59,100 nt of DNA from Spirochaetales bacterium (GTDB lineage Bacteria > Spirochaetota > Spirochaetia > DSM-2461), in assembly GCA_016936555.1 (NCBI GenBank), contig JAFGXR010000018.1, positions 1-59,100 on the forward strand, written 5' to 3'. The notes below the pieces were generated by a model that did not search any database, was not told the origin of the DNA, and saw only the letters and a list, made by a program, of their open reading frames with translations. The first letter of the stretch is position 1. Each line of letters opens with the position of its first letter. Shown here piece by piece: positions 32,694 through 41,517 of this stretch. A program made the translations under genes and the position numbers.

Positions 32694-32751
32694 AAGTTGC
32701 AAATCTAAAGCGGCAGGAATGTCAATAATGGCCTATCCGGCCTTATGAGTC

Positions 32752-32768
32752 AGGCACAGTATTTGCAT
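32752..32768 (+). promoter_or_regulatory. Sigma-54 (-24/-12) promoter of the receiver/NtrC operon
   Basis: AGGCAC (32752-32757) and TTGCAT (32763-32768) place GG and GC ten bases apart, matching sigma-54 consensus except for one base. It lies 44 bases before the ATG at 32812 and would make the NtrC-type activator autoregulatory. A GGCC-TATCC-GGCC hairpin sits just upstream (32730-32742). Confidence 0.7.
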
Positions 32769-32811
32769 AAGCATTAATGATTGCGGATACTTCCGTTAAT
32801 GCAGGTACATT

Positions 32812-33195
32812 ATGTCTCATGAAGGTAAAAATAAAATTCTTTTTGTGGATGATGAAAAGATAATCTGCTCCATGGCGGCTGATTTTCTGGAAATGCAGGG
32901 ATTTATTGTCGATACTTATGAGGACAGCAGAGAAGCGCTCGACGCTTTCAGAAGGGATCCCGATGATTTCGATATCGTTATAACGGATCAGGTTATGCCG
33001 GAACTGACCGGTCTTGAATTACTGAAACGAATGAACGTCATCAAAAGCGGAATTCCCCATATTCTCTGCACGGGGTTCAGTGAAGAATTGAACCGCAAAG
33101 AAAAAGATGAGGTGGGAATCGACGCTTTTTTTATGAAACCCTATCGTTTCGATGATCTGATAGGACAGATAAAAAAGCTCATTCAGATGTGTTAA
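32812..33195 (+). CDS. Single-domain response regulator
   Basis: A 127-residue stand-alone receiver with all active-site parts: ILFVDDEKI (acidic pair), FDIVITDQVMPELTG (phospho-acceptor Asp), HILCTGF (Thr) and FFMKPYRF (Lys). It has no output domain, so it should relay phosphate or bind a partner. It overlaps the NtrC-type gene by one base (TAATG) and shares its sigma-54 promoter. It is plausibly a shuttle between the hybrid kinase and the activator. Confidence 0.92.
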   Translation: MSHEGKNKILFVDDEKIICSMAADFLEMQGFIVDTYEDSREALDAFRRDPDDFDIVITDQVMPELTGLELLKRMNVIKSGIPHILCTGFSEELNRKEKDEVGIDAFFMKPYRFDDLIGQIKKLIQMC

Positions 33196-34598
33196 TGAGT
33201 GACAGCAATCAGACAATTATCGTTATTGATGACGACCGGCCGATTCTCGTCAATCTGGAGATGGTTCTCCTGTCAGACGGTTTTGAATCGGTAAAGACTT
33301 TTCTATCGGGAATCGAGGGACTGGAATACATAAGGACCGGAAAGGGAGATGTTGTTCTTCTCGATTTGAATCTGCCCGAAATCTCCGGTCTTGAAATTCT
33401 GAAAACCATAAAAAAAGAGCGGCCTCTCCTGCCGGTTATAATCATAACCGGTCAGAGCGATGTGGCGACAGCCGTAGAAATCATGAAAAACGGAGCTTTT
33501 GATTATCTGGCCAAGCCCAATGATATCGGGCGAGTATCTGTCTCGGTTCAGAATGCCCTCAAAATGGGGGAGCTCCGTTCCTCTTTCAATCTGCTGAAAA
33601 GGCAGTTTTTCAAGGACGATCTGGACAGACCTGAAGCGTTCTCCTCCATCATTACCGAAAACCCCGCCATGTATAAGATCTTTCACTATATGGAGGCAAT
33701 ACGCCATACATCCCAACCTGTTCTGATAACCGGAGAGACAGGTGTCGGAAAAGAACTCTTTGCCAGGGCTTTTCATACACTGTGCGGCTGCGAAGGTGAA
33801 TTCATCCCTCTCGATGTTTCTTTTCACGATAATATTATGCTTACGGATGCCCTTTTCGGACATATAAAAGGCGCTTATACCGGGGCTGAAGATCCCAGAG
33901 GCGGTCTTGTCAAAGCCGCCAAAGGGGGAGCTCTTTTTCTCGATGAGATCGGAGATCTCAGCCTCGAGGCTCAGAGCGTCCTTCTCCGCTTTATTCAGGA
34001 ACGGGAGTTCCGCCAGGGGGGTGATGACAGGCTGCAGTACAGTGATGCCCGGATCATTCTGGCGACAAACCGCGATCTGCAGGCCATGGTGTACGAGGGG
34101 AAATTCAGAAAAGACCTCTATTACAGGCTCGAAACACATAATATCAATATTCCCCCTTTGCGGAAGAGATTCGGTGATATTGTCCTGCTGGCAGAGCATT
34201 TTGTCTCTCTCAGTTGCAAAGACCTTTCCATGGCGGTTCCGAAAATCTCAGCAGGATTTATCAAAGCACTGGAAGGCTACAGTTTTCCCGGCAATGTGAG
34301 AGAACTTCAGAACATGATACACCATGCCGTTACCATGTCCGGCGATGAGCTCCTGGTTGATAGTCTGGCCGATAGAATCGCTGTGTCATTCAATTCAGAT
34401 CACAACGTACCGGGCGATTCCTACGGGATCTTCGATGGCGAGGATTTCCCGACTCTCAAGGAAGCGGAGGAACGGCTCGTACAGGAAGCTCTCAAACGGA
34501 CGGACAATCATCAGGGCCGCGCCGCGGAACTTCTGGGAATCAGCCGTCAGGCCCTGAATAAAAGAATCCGCATCCGGAGCGAAGCCGCATCAGAGTGA
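33195..34598 (+). CDS. NtrC-family sigma-54-dependent response regulator
   Basis: A 467-residue activator of RNA polymerase with sigma-54. A receiver (IIVIDDDRP, VVLLDLNLPEISG, LAKPND) is followed by the AAA+ domain: TGETGVGKELFARAFH (Walker A), GHIKGAYTGAEDPRGG (the GAFTGA loop that contacts sigma-54, here GAYTGA), GGALFLDEIGDLS (Walker B), RKDLYYRL (arginine finger). The end is a Fis-type helix-turn-helix (HQGRAAELLGISRQALNKRI). ATG at 33195 overlaps the previous stop. It probably activates its own operon and the sigma factor promoter at 30031, both of which have -24/-12 elements. Confidence 0.93.
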   Translation: MSDSNQTIIVIDDDRPILVNLEMVLLSDGFESVKTFLSGIEGLEYIRTGKGDVVLLDLNLPEISGLEILKTIKKERPLLPVIIITGQSDVATAVEIMKNGAFDYLAKPNDIGRVSVSVQNALKMGELRSSFNLLKRQFFKDDLDRPEAFSSIITENPAMYKIFHYMEAIRHTSQPVLITGETGVGKELFARAFHTLCGCEGEFIPLDVSFHDNIMLTDALFGHIKGAYTGAEDPRGGLVKAAKGGALFLDEIGDLSLEAQSVLLRFIQEREFRQGGDDRLQYSDARIILATNRDLQAMVYEGKFRKDLYYRLETHNINIPPLRKRFGDIVLLAEHFVSLSCKDLSMAVPKISAGFIKALEGYSFPGNVRELQNMIHHAVTMSGDELLVDSLADRIAVSFNSDHNVPGDSYGIFDGEDFPTLKEAEERLVQEALKRTDNHQGRAAELLGISRQALNKRIRIRSEAASE

Positions 34599-34701
34599 TA
34601 TCGACCGGAAAGGAATTAAAATTCGATAATCTTCACAAAAGAACTTACAATTAATCTCAGAAACAAAAAAATATGCCGGAGGGTAATTATGAGAGGTTTG
34701 T

Positions 34702-36789
34702 ATGTTTAAGAATTTGAAACTCGGTGTAAAGATGACTCTGGGGTTCGGAGTTGTCATTCTCCTGGTAGTCGTAGTCGGTTTACTGGCTATCTTTAATATG
34801 ATGCAGATACAGACCGCATCAAATCGTTTGAAGGACGAATATGTTCCCGAAGTGGCCATTGCCAATAACGTAGAGCGGTATTCTCTTCTGACCATGTACG
34901 GGATGCGGGGCTACTCCCTCAATTTCAATGAATCGTACCTCAAAGACGGGGAAGAAAATCTGGCTCTGGTCATGAAGTATATCGAAGATGCGGAAAACCA
35001 CGCCGAAACCTATGAGGAGCTGGTCGCTCTGAAAGCCGGAACGGCTACGGCCAGAACGGAAGCCGAAGCCTACAGTCTTCTGGTCGATGAGACGAAGAAG
35101 CACGTGAATTCGATCCTCGATCTGAGAGGCCGGGCGGACAGCGCCGCCGCTGTATTCCTGACTAACTGCGATGCCTACCTGAGGGACCAGGAGAGCAAGC
35201 TTGAGCAGATGTTTGAAGAAAACGCCCGCGCTGCGGAGCTGAAGGTGAGGCTGGATAAGGTCAATCATATGAATGGTGTCAGGGAACTGGGGAATTCGCT
35301 CCGCATCGCCAACTTCAAGGGGCAGCTCTTTAATGACGCCTCCGTAATGACTGCGGCTATTACCGAATTCAATGAGGTCTTTTCCACACTGGAGGAATTG
35401 CTGGCCGGTACCACGCAGAACCAGAATATCCAGCAGATAAACAAAGTCTCATCGTCTGCCCGCGATTATGTGACTATTATGAACAGTATCATGGAGGAGT
35501 ACAGTGACCTGGCCGAGTTGAACGCCGAAAGAAACGTCTCCGCCGACAAGGTCCTCGCCGCGGCCCAGAATGTTGCCATGAAAGGCATTTCAACTACTGA
35601 AGAGATTACCGATGAGGTCGTCAATGATATTTCGACTTCGGTTATCATGGTTGTGGCCGGATTGATTACGGCGCTTGTCATCGCGGTTATCGTCGCCGTT
35701 TTCCTGACGAGAATGATCACATCGGCTCTGAAGAAAGGGGTGGACTTCGCCGTCGAGCTGTCCAGGGGAGTTCTGACGGCTCAGCTCGATGTCGTACAGA
35801 AGGACGAGCTGGGGGAACTGGCCCAGGCCTTGAGAAATATGCGCGATAAGCTCACCGAAATCGTTTCCCAGGTCGCTTCGGGAGCCGAGCAGATCGCCTC
35901 GGCGAGCGAACAGCTCGCTTCGGGGAATCAGGATCTGTCGACCCGGACGGAACAGCAGGCTACGGCACTGGAGGAAACCTCTTCGGCTATTGAGGAAATG
36001 AACTCCTCCATCCGCTCCAATGCGGATAATACAGGTTCGGCCGATCAGCTTTCAAAAGATGCCCTGGACAAGTCGGGAGAGGGAACGGCCGCTGTTACCT
36101 CCATGGTCTCGGCTATGAATGAAATCAGTGTTTTCAGTACGAAGATTGCCGATATCATCGAAGTCATCAACAATATCGCCTTCCAGACCAACCTTCTGGC
36201 TCTGAATGCGTCCATAGAAGCCGCCAGAGCGGGAGAGCAGGGGAAAGGTTTCGCCGTTGTGGCTGTGGAAGTCCGGAAGCTGGCCAAACGGTCCGATAAA
36301 GCCGCCGCGGAAATAGCCGGTATTATTAAAACCAGCAACAAAAAGGTCGACGAAGGGGTGGACATCGCCAATAAAGCGGGAGAAACGCTCAATGAAATTA
36401 ATGCCGCTGTACGAAAAGTAACGGCACTGATCGGGGAAATTTCGGCCTCCTCTCAGGAGCAGCTGTCCAGCGTCGATCAGATTGACAAGACATTGTCCAG
36501 CCTCGATGAAAATACCCAGAAAAACGCGGCTCTGGTTGAAGAAGCCGCCTCATCGACAGAAGAGCTCTCCTCGCAGGCCCAGGAACTCAATACGATTATG
36601 CAGTTCTTCAAGCTCAACAGAAGAACCGCCTATAAAGCGATCGAAAATAAGAAAAAGCCGCAATCTACCGGTGTGACTCTGGTTGAAGACAAAAGGTCTG
36701 TGGTTCAGCAGAGCAAAGTCACTTCATCTGATTCCTCTTATGAGACTTTTTCCTCCCTGGCCGATGAGTCGGATTTTGCCGAGTTTTAA
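34702..36789 (+). CDS. Chemoreceptor (MCP) with helical-bundle sensor
   Basis: A 695-residue chemoreceptor of the classic type. First membrane helix at about 10-32, an all-helical periplasmic sensor of about 270 residues, second helix near 315-337 ([24 protein letters not shown]), HAMP, and a cytoplasmic domain with the canonical tip [23 protein letters not shown]. The C-terminus ends DFAEF after an internal SYETF; both fit the x-aromatic-x-x-aromatic pattern of the CheR/CheB docking pentapeptide (NWETF in E. coli). The CheW gene at 36801 follows after 11 bases. The tip class differs from the receptor at 17390. Confidence 0.94.
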   Translation: MFKNLKLGVKMTLGFGVVILLVVVVGLLAIFNMMQIQTASNRLKDEYVPEVAIANNVERYSLLTMYGMRGYSLNFNESYLKDGEENLALVMKYIEDAENHAETYEELVALKAGTATARTEAEAYSLLVDETKKHVNSILDLRGRADSAAAVFLTNCDAYLRDQESKLEQMFEENARAAELKVRLDKVNHMNGVRELGNSLRIANFKGQLFNDASVMTAAITEFNEVFSTLEELLAGTTQNQNIQQINKVSSSARDYVTIMNSIMEEYSDLAELNAERNVSADKVLAAAQNVAMKGISTTEEITDEVVNDISTSVIMVVAGLITALVIAVIVAVFLTRMITSALKKGVDFAVELSRGVLTAQLDVVQKDELGELAQALRNMRDKLTEIVSQVASGAEQIASASEQLASGNQDLSTRTEQQATALEETSSAIEEMNSSIRSNADNTGSADQLSKDALDKSGEGTAAVTSMVSAMNEISVFSTKIADIIEVINNIAFQTNLLALNASIEAARAGEQGKGFAVVAVEVRKLAKRSDKAAAEIAGIIKTSNKKVDEGVDIANKAGETLNEINAAVRKVTALIGEISASSQEQLSSVDQIDKTLSSLDENTQKNAALVEEAASSTEELSSQAQELNTIMQFFKLNRRTAYKAIENKKKPQSTGVTLVEDKRSVVQQSKVTSSDSSYETFSSLADESDFAEF

Positions 36790-36800
36790 GGAAGAGTGTA

Positions 36801-37370
36801 ATGAGTGAAAATTTTGAATACGAAGAACTGATGGATAAGAACGATAGTGTCATAAAAATGGAAGATGAAGAAGAGGATCTTCTCGTTTCCCAACTGAATA
36901 TGGATATTTCCAATCAATTCGTTGTTTTTTCTGTCACCGATGAGGAATACGGTGTGCCCATACTGGCCGTTCAGGAGATTATATCTCTGCCCAACCTGAC
37001 CAGGATCCCGGGGGTTCCCGACTACATTCCGGGAATCATCAATCTGAGAGGCAATATTATTCCGCTTTACTATTTGAGAAGCAAGTTCAATCTGGAAAAG
37101 GAAAAGCTCGGGTCAAACACAATTGTCATCATTGCCCAGACAGGTCATGAGAGCAATATGAGGACAGTCGGGTTTATCGTCGATTCTGTATCCGATGTGG
37201 TGAGTATCACTCCGGAAAATCTCAGTGATAAACCGGAGTTTTCCAAAGCAGTAGATGCCCGGTATATAGAGAAGATCGGAAAAATCGGCAGCAGGATGAT
37301 TATAATCATTAATCTGACGGATTTCTTCTCGGAAAATGAACAGGCTGTTCTGGATAGTGCTGTTCAATAA
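36801..37370 (+). CDS. cheW: CheW coupling protein
   Basis: A 189-residue CheW. The barrel starts around residue 40 (FVVFSVTDEEYGVPILAVQEII) with the conserved PGVPDYIPGIINLRGNIIPLYYLRSKF, in which the RG motif is intact. A 38-residue acidic N-terminus (DDSVIKMEDEEED-like) is added to the normal length. It is co-transcribed with the chemoreceptor at 34702 and should link it to a CheA elsewhere in the genome. It is followed by a strong bidirectional hairpin. Confidence 0.93.
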   Translation: MSENFEYEELMDKNDSVIKMEDEEEDLLVSQLNMDISNQFVVFSVTDEEYGVPILAVQEIISLPNLTRIPGVPDYIPGIINLRGNIIPLYYLRSKFNLEKEKLGSNTIVIIAQTGHESNMRTVGFIVDSVSDVVSITPENLSDKPEFSKAVDARYIEKIGKIGSRMIIIINLTDFFSENEQAVLDSAVQ

Positions 37371-37381
37371 TAAGAGGGGCC

Positions 37382-37466
37382 GTTACAGAAGTCTTTTACG
37401 AAACCCTCATCCCGGCTCACTTCTGGATGTCGAAGGGAGCGGGGGATGAGGGTTCTGTAACAACAC
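37382..37466. terminator. Large two-part terminator between convergent genes
   Basis: CCCTCATCCC (37404-37413) pairs with GGGATGAGGG (37443-37452). An outer arm GTTACAGAA (37382-37390) pairs with TTCTGTAAC (37453-37461), followed by AACACTTTTT. The inverted repeat can serve both the CheW gene (plus) and the CstA gene (minus). Confidence 0.7.
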
Positions 37467-37482
37467 TTTTTATTAAGATTCT

Positions 37483-38916
37483 TTATGAGGCTTCCTGCAG
37501 AGAGGGAGCCTGTTTTTTCATAACTTTAAGAAGAAAGAGTAAAAAGAGGCCAATAGCTGCCACGATACCCACAGGGTAGGAAATGGATGTTGAGAGTTTG
37601 AAACCTTCCGGCGCCTGAAGAATGTACGTTGTCACGACAGCCGTCATGAAAACGGAGGGAATCGTCGCTATCCAGTGGAATTTGCCTTTCTTCACCAGAT
37701 AAACGGCAGCTGTCCAGAGGACGATTGTCGCCAGCGTCTGGTTAGACCAGGCGAAGTATCTCCAGATGATGGAGAAGTCTATAAAGTTCAGAGCGAATCC
37801 GATGGCGAAGATGGGAAGCGCGACGAGCAGTCTGCTTTTTATCCCTTCCTGATTCATGCCCAGGGCATCGGCAATAGTCAGCCTGACGGAACGGAATGCC
37901 GTGTCTCCCGAAGTGATCGGAGCGGCAATGACGCCGAGTATGGCCAGCATACCGCCGACAGTACCGAGCATGCCTATCGATATCTTATTGACTACGAGTC
38001 CGGCGCCTCCGGCGGCAACGGTTTCAGCCAGTCCGGCAATTCCGCCGTTGAAGAATGTCATGGCTGCGGCAGCCCATATCAGAGCTACAATCCCTTCTCC
38101 GACCATGGCTCCGTAGAAGACCCTTCTTCCGTATTTCTCATTGGGGAGACATCTTGCCATAAGAGGGGACTGGGTGGAGTGGAATCCGGAAATGGCTCCG
38201 CAGGCAATTGTAATAAAGAGCATGGGCCAGAGAGGTAGACCTCCGGGGTGCATATTGGTCAGCTGAATTTCAGGAATAGGCATTTTCCCGAAGATAAGCG
38301 CTCCGCCGACTCCCACGGCCATAATAAGCAGAACCAGGCCGAACAGGGGATAAATTTTCCCGATGAGCTTATCCACGGGAAGGATTGTGGCTACGAAGTA
38401 GTAAACCAGAATCAGTCCGAGCCAGAACCACTTGTTGGCGAAAATACCTGTCAGTCCGAGGTTGGCCAGAAGTCCTGCCGGTCCTGCCATAAAAACTGTT
38501 CCGACCAGTACGAGAAGAACAACGGAGAAAACCCGCATGACCATTTTCATCTTGTCTCCGAGATACAGCCCTACTATTTCGGGAACACTTTTCCCGTCGT
38601 GGCGGATGCTCAGCATGCCGGAGAAGTAATCGTGAACCCCGCCGGCGAAAATCGTACCGAATACGATCCACAGAAAGGCTGCAGGTCCGTAGAGAGCTCC
38701 CATGATGGCTCCGAAAATCGGACCGAGACCTGCGATGTTGAGAAACTGAATTAAAAAGATTTTATACCATTTGAGGGGAACATAGTCGATTCCGTCATTG
38801 AGAGTGATTGCGGGAGTTTCCCGGGTTTCGTCACTGCCGAATATCCTGTCCACAACTTTACCGTAAGTGAAATAGCCTACGATGAGAACGGCGAGAGCCG
38901 TAAGAAAACTTACCAT
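37483..38916 (-). CDS. cstA: CstA-family (carbon starvation) transporter
   Basis: A 477-residue polytopic transporter of the CstA/BtsT family, starting at ATG 38916 with GGAGG eight bases upstream; the frame is open further up but lacks a site. Family features are FGTIFAGGVHDYFSGMLSIRH near residue 75, KYGRRVFYGAMVGEG and GDTAFRSVRLTIAD. CstA proteins import peptides or pyruvate with protons; BtsT and CstA of E. coli move pyruvate. The LytTR regulator (39030) and LytS-type kinase (39782) directly upstream on the same strand are the same arrangement as BtsSR-BtsT, so pyruvate uptake is a fair inference. A 113-base gap separates it from the regulator gene and may carry a regulator site. Confidence 0.92.
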   Translation of the reverse strand: MVSFLTALAVLIVGYFTYGKVVDRIFGSDETRETPAITLNDGIDYVPLKWYKIFLIQFLNIAGLGPIFGAIMGALYGPAAFLWIVFGTIFAGGVHDYFSGMLSIRHDGKSVPEIVGLYLGDKMKMVMRVFSVVLLVLVGTVFMAGPAGLLANLGLTGIFANKWFWLGLILVYYFVATILPVDKLIGKIYPLFGLVLLIMAVGVGGALIFGKMPIPEIQLTNMHPGGLPLWPMLFITIACGAISGFHSTQSPLMARCLPNEKYGRRVFYGAMVGEGIVALIWAAAAMTFFNGGIAGLAETVAAGGAGLVVNKISIGMLGTVGGMLAILGVIAAPITSGDTAFRSVRLTIADALGMNQEGIKSRLLVALPIFAIGFALNFIDFSIIWRYFAWSNQTLATIVLWTAAVYLVKKGKFHWIATIPSVFMTAVVTTYILQAPEGFKLSTSISYPVGIVAAIGLFLLFLLKVMKKQAPSLQEAS

Positions 38917-39029
38917 GAATTTTCCTCCGAAATTTGTTTTTGCTTCGGTAGGATAAATGCCACGGTTCTGATTTTTTCTGTTGCTCCGATGCATCAGTTG
39001 TAGAAATTCAGGCATGAATGGCAGATTCT

Positions 39030-39806
39030 TCAGATCCCCATCAGATCCCGGAATTCATCCTTGCGGCTCCGGCTCACCGGAACGGGAGTTCGGGAACCTT
39101 TCATCTTCAGCCGGTAGCTGCTGTTGACCCACAGGTCAATTGATTCCACCGATTCGGGACGGATGATGAAGGAGCGGTGGCAGACAAAAAATTCCGGAGG
39201 TTTCAGCTTCTCTTCCGCCTGATGGAAATTCAGGTTGGTTCTGAACTCCCCTTCATCGGTCACGACAATAACAAAACGGCCTCTGGCTTCGGCAAAATGA
39301 ATGGAGCTTATCTTCAGAGGAATAATTTTTTCACCCTGATAAACAGACAGAAAGCGCACCGGCTCTTTTTCTCTGTCCAGATATGTATTCAGAAAATCTT
39401 TCAGAACATCGCGATTGTTATAGGGCCGATCCGGAAGATTGTTCCGGACCTTATCCAGCGCCTTGTCCAGTTTGCTCTGGCGGATAGGTTTGAGCAGATA
39501 GTCGATGGCGTTCACTTCGAAGGCTTCCAGGGCGAACTGGCTGTAAGCGGTGGTGAAGATAATCTGAGTCGGGATATTGTGACGGATTACTTCTCTGGCT
39601 GCCTCCATTCCCGTCAGACCCGGCATTTCAATGTCGAGCAGCGCCAGGTCGGGTTTTTCCCTGAGGATAAGCTTGAGAGCTTCCCCTCCGTCCCGGGCTT
39701 CTCCGACAATTTCAACTGAGCCGTTTTCCTCGAGGAGGTGAATCATTTCCTCCCTGGCCGGGGCTTCGTCTTCGGCGACAATTACTCTGAGGGGATGGTC
39801 ATCCAT
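39030..39806 (-). CDS. LytTR-family response regulator
   Basis: A 258-residue regulator with a receiver (VIVAEDEAPAREEM, LALLDIEMPGLTG, LLKPIR) at residues 1-125 and a LytTR DNA-binding domain from about 150 (IHFAEARGRFVIVVT, FFVCHRSFIIRP, SYRLKMKGSRTPVPVSRS). LytTR proteins bind direct repeats upstream of target genes, usually transporters. It overlaps the kinase gene by 25 bases and precedes the CstA gene on the same strand, so CstA is the expected target. Length and domains are normal. Confidence 0.92.
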   Translation of the reverse strand: MDDHPLRVIVAEDEAPAREEMIHLLEENGSVEIVGEARDGGEALKLILREKPDLALLDIEMPGLTGMEAAREVIRHNIPTQIIFTTAYSQFALEAFEVNAIDYLLKPIRQSKLDKALDKVRNNLPDRPYNNRDVLKDFLNTYLDREKEPVRFLSVYQGEKIIPLKISSIHFAEARGRFVIVVTDEGEFRTNLNFHQAEEKLKPPEFFVCHRSFIIRPESVESIDLWVNSSYRLKMKGSRTPVPVSRSRKDEFRDLMGI

Positions 39807-41455
39807 ATGGTCGTACCTTTTCCTTTCCGGCTGGTAATATTCAATCCGTAGGAGGGGCCGTAGGCGTTTATCAGTCTCCGGTGAACATTGATCAGTCCCA
39901 GGGAATTCCCTTTTCCCTCCAGCAGTCCCGCCGTTGTCTCCTTATCCATGCCGGCACCGTTGTCTTCGATCCGGATATGGACGCCTTCCTTAACCGCTTC
40001 CACTTCGATGGTTATTTTTCCGCCCCCGACCTTTCCGGAAATCCCGTGCTTGACCGCATTTTCCACAAGAGGCTGAAGTAAAAGCGGCGGAACCGACACC
40101 TCCGGGGAGGGGACCGGGGGAAAGATCACTTCCAGTCTGTCGTCAAATCGGGCCTGTTCGATTTCCAGGTAGGTCCGGATATGCTCAAGTTCGCGGTTCA
40201 GGGGTATGAAGGCGTCGGGTTCATGGAGCCTGTAACGGTAATAATCGCTGAGATCCAGTAGCAGCTCCCGGGCTTTCTCCGGTTTTGTCCGTACGAACGA
40301 GGTGACCGTGTTAATGGCATTGAAGAGAAAATGGGGATTGATCTGGGACTGGAGCGCTTTAAGTTCCGCCCGATTCAGAAGCCTCGACTGTTCCTCGAGT
40401 CTGCTGATCTCCAGCTGAAGAGAGAAAAGCGATGCCAGACCGACAGCCACTTCCACATCGACCCTTGTTATGGCGTATTCCCGACTCCTGTATAATTTGA
40501 GGGCCCCTTTGACTTCATCCCCTGATTTCAGGGGTACGATTACCGCCGACTTGAGGGGGCAGAGGGGATCGGAGCAGTCTATTTCTTCTTTTATTCTGGC
40601 TATATGATAACGGCCTTCTGTAATGACCCTTCTGGTTAAAGATGTTCTCAGAGCCTGCCCCGGTTTGTGATGGTCTTTTCCCATTCCTTCATGGACAAGG
40701 CAGGCTTCGGTTCCCGTAATGGAGACGGCCGCCAGATTCAGTTCCTTCAGGATGATTTTAGCCGCTTCCCGGGCCGTTTCCTCATTGAGCCCCTGCCGGA
40801 AGAAGGGGAGGGTTTTTCCGGCAATTTTCAGTACTTTCTGAGAGTGTCGTGCGGCGATCTGTTCCCTCTCCCGGAAGAGAGAATCGGCGATGGCTATAAA
40901 CATGCCGATGGCTATTCCGTTTCCGATGATCATAGGCACGCCTATCAGGCGGACCAGCGCGACCGCCTCGCCGAAAGGGTGGGCGGTCAGCAGGATGATT
41001 ATCATCTGCATGACTTCCGCGCCCGCCCCGAAGAGACTGGCGAAAAGCCATTTGTTGCGGCTCTTCTGGAAGGATTTCCAGAGCAGAGAGGCGACAATTC
41101 CTTCGGCTATGGTGGAGATCATACAGGATAGGGCGGTAAATCCGCCCAGGTCGATCAGCCAGCGGTGCATTCCCGCTATGATTCCGGCGCTGATCCCTAC
41201 GACGGGACCGCCGAGCAGTCCGCCGACGAAGACGCCTACGACCCGGGTGTTGGCCAGGGCTCCCCGGACGGGAATACCCGTGTAGGTTCCGATAATTCCG
41301 ATTCCGGCGAAGAAGAATACTATGATAAGGCGGTCCGTCAGAGACATGCGGGACTTTGAAAAAATTTTCCCGAATATTTTCACTTTGGAGAAGATGAAGC
41401 TGAAAAATGCAATCATACCGCCCTGGCTGATCAGGCTGATTAAAAGATCAAACAT
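39782..41455 (-). CDS. LytS-family sensor histidine kinase
   Basis: A 557-residue membrane kinase with the 5TMR-LYT sensor of about six helices (residues 1-200; FFFAGIGIIGTYTGIPVRG, GAGAEVMQMIIILLTAHPF), a GAF domain (about 230-350; EACLVHEGMG, SAVIVPLKSGDEV), a His_kinase region (SQINPHFLFNAINTV, with the phospho-His) and an ATPase domain (LLQPLVENAVKHGI, EDNGAGM, SLGLINVHRRL). This fits LytS/BtsS kinases, which sense membrane state or pyruvate. It is cotranscribed with its LytTR regulator and divergent from the sugar-locus promoter at 41483. Confidence 0.93.
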   Translation of the reverse strand: MFDLLISLISQGGMIAFFSFIFSKVKIFGKIFSKSRMSLTDRLIIVFFFAGIGIIGTYTGIPVRGALANTRVVGVFVGGLLGGPVVGISAGIIAGMHRWLIDLGGFTALSCMISTIAEGIVASLLWKSFQKSRNKWLFASLFGAGAEVMQMIIILLTAHPFGEAVALVRLIGVPMIIGNGIAIGMFIAIADSLFREREQIAARHSQKVLKIAGKTLPFFRQGLNEETAREAAKIILKELNLAAVSITGTEACLVHEGMGKDHHKPGQALRTSLTRRVITEGRYHIARIKEEIDCSDPLCPLKSAVIVPLKSGDEVKGALKLYRSREYAITRVDVEVAVGLASLFSLQLEISRLEEQSRLLNRAELKALQSQINPHFLFNAINTVTSFVRTKPEKARELLLDLSDYYRYRLHEPDAFIPLNRELEHIRTYLEIEQARFDDRLEVIFPPVPSPEVSVPPLLLQPLVENAVKHGISGKVGGGKITIEVEAVKEGVHIRIEDNGAGMDKETTAGLLEGKGNSLGLINVHRRLINAYGPSYGLNITSRKGKGTTIWMTIPSE

Positions 41456-41482
41456 AGGATTATGATAGCATAGAAATGATTC

Positions 41483-41511
41483 TTTACAATTCCCCCTAAT
41501 GCTTTTAAGAT
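41483..41511 (+). promoter_or_regulatory. Sigma-70-type promoter of the sugar-sensing locus
   Basis: TTTACA (41483-41488) and TAAGAT (41506-41511) are 17 bases apart. The transcript would begin near 41518, where the GTG start codon lies, and no ribosome site is present, so the message may be leaderless. Confidence 0.45.
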
Positions 41512-41517
41512 TGTGAA

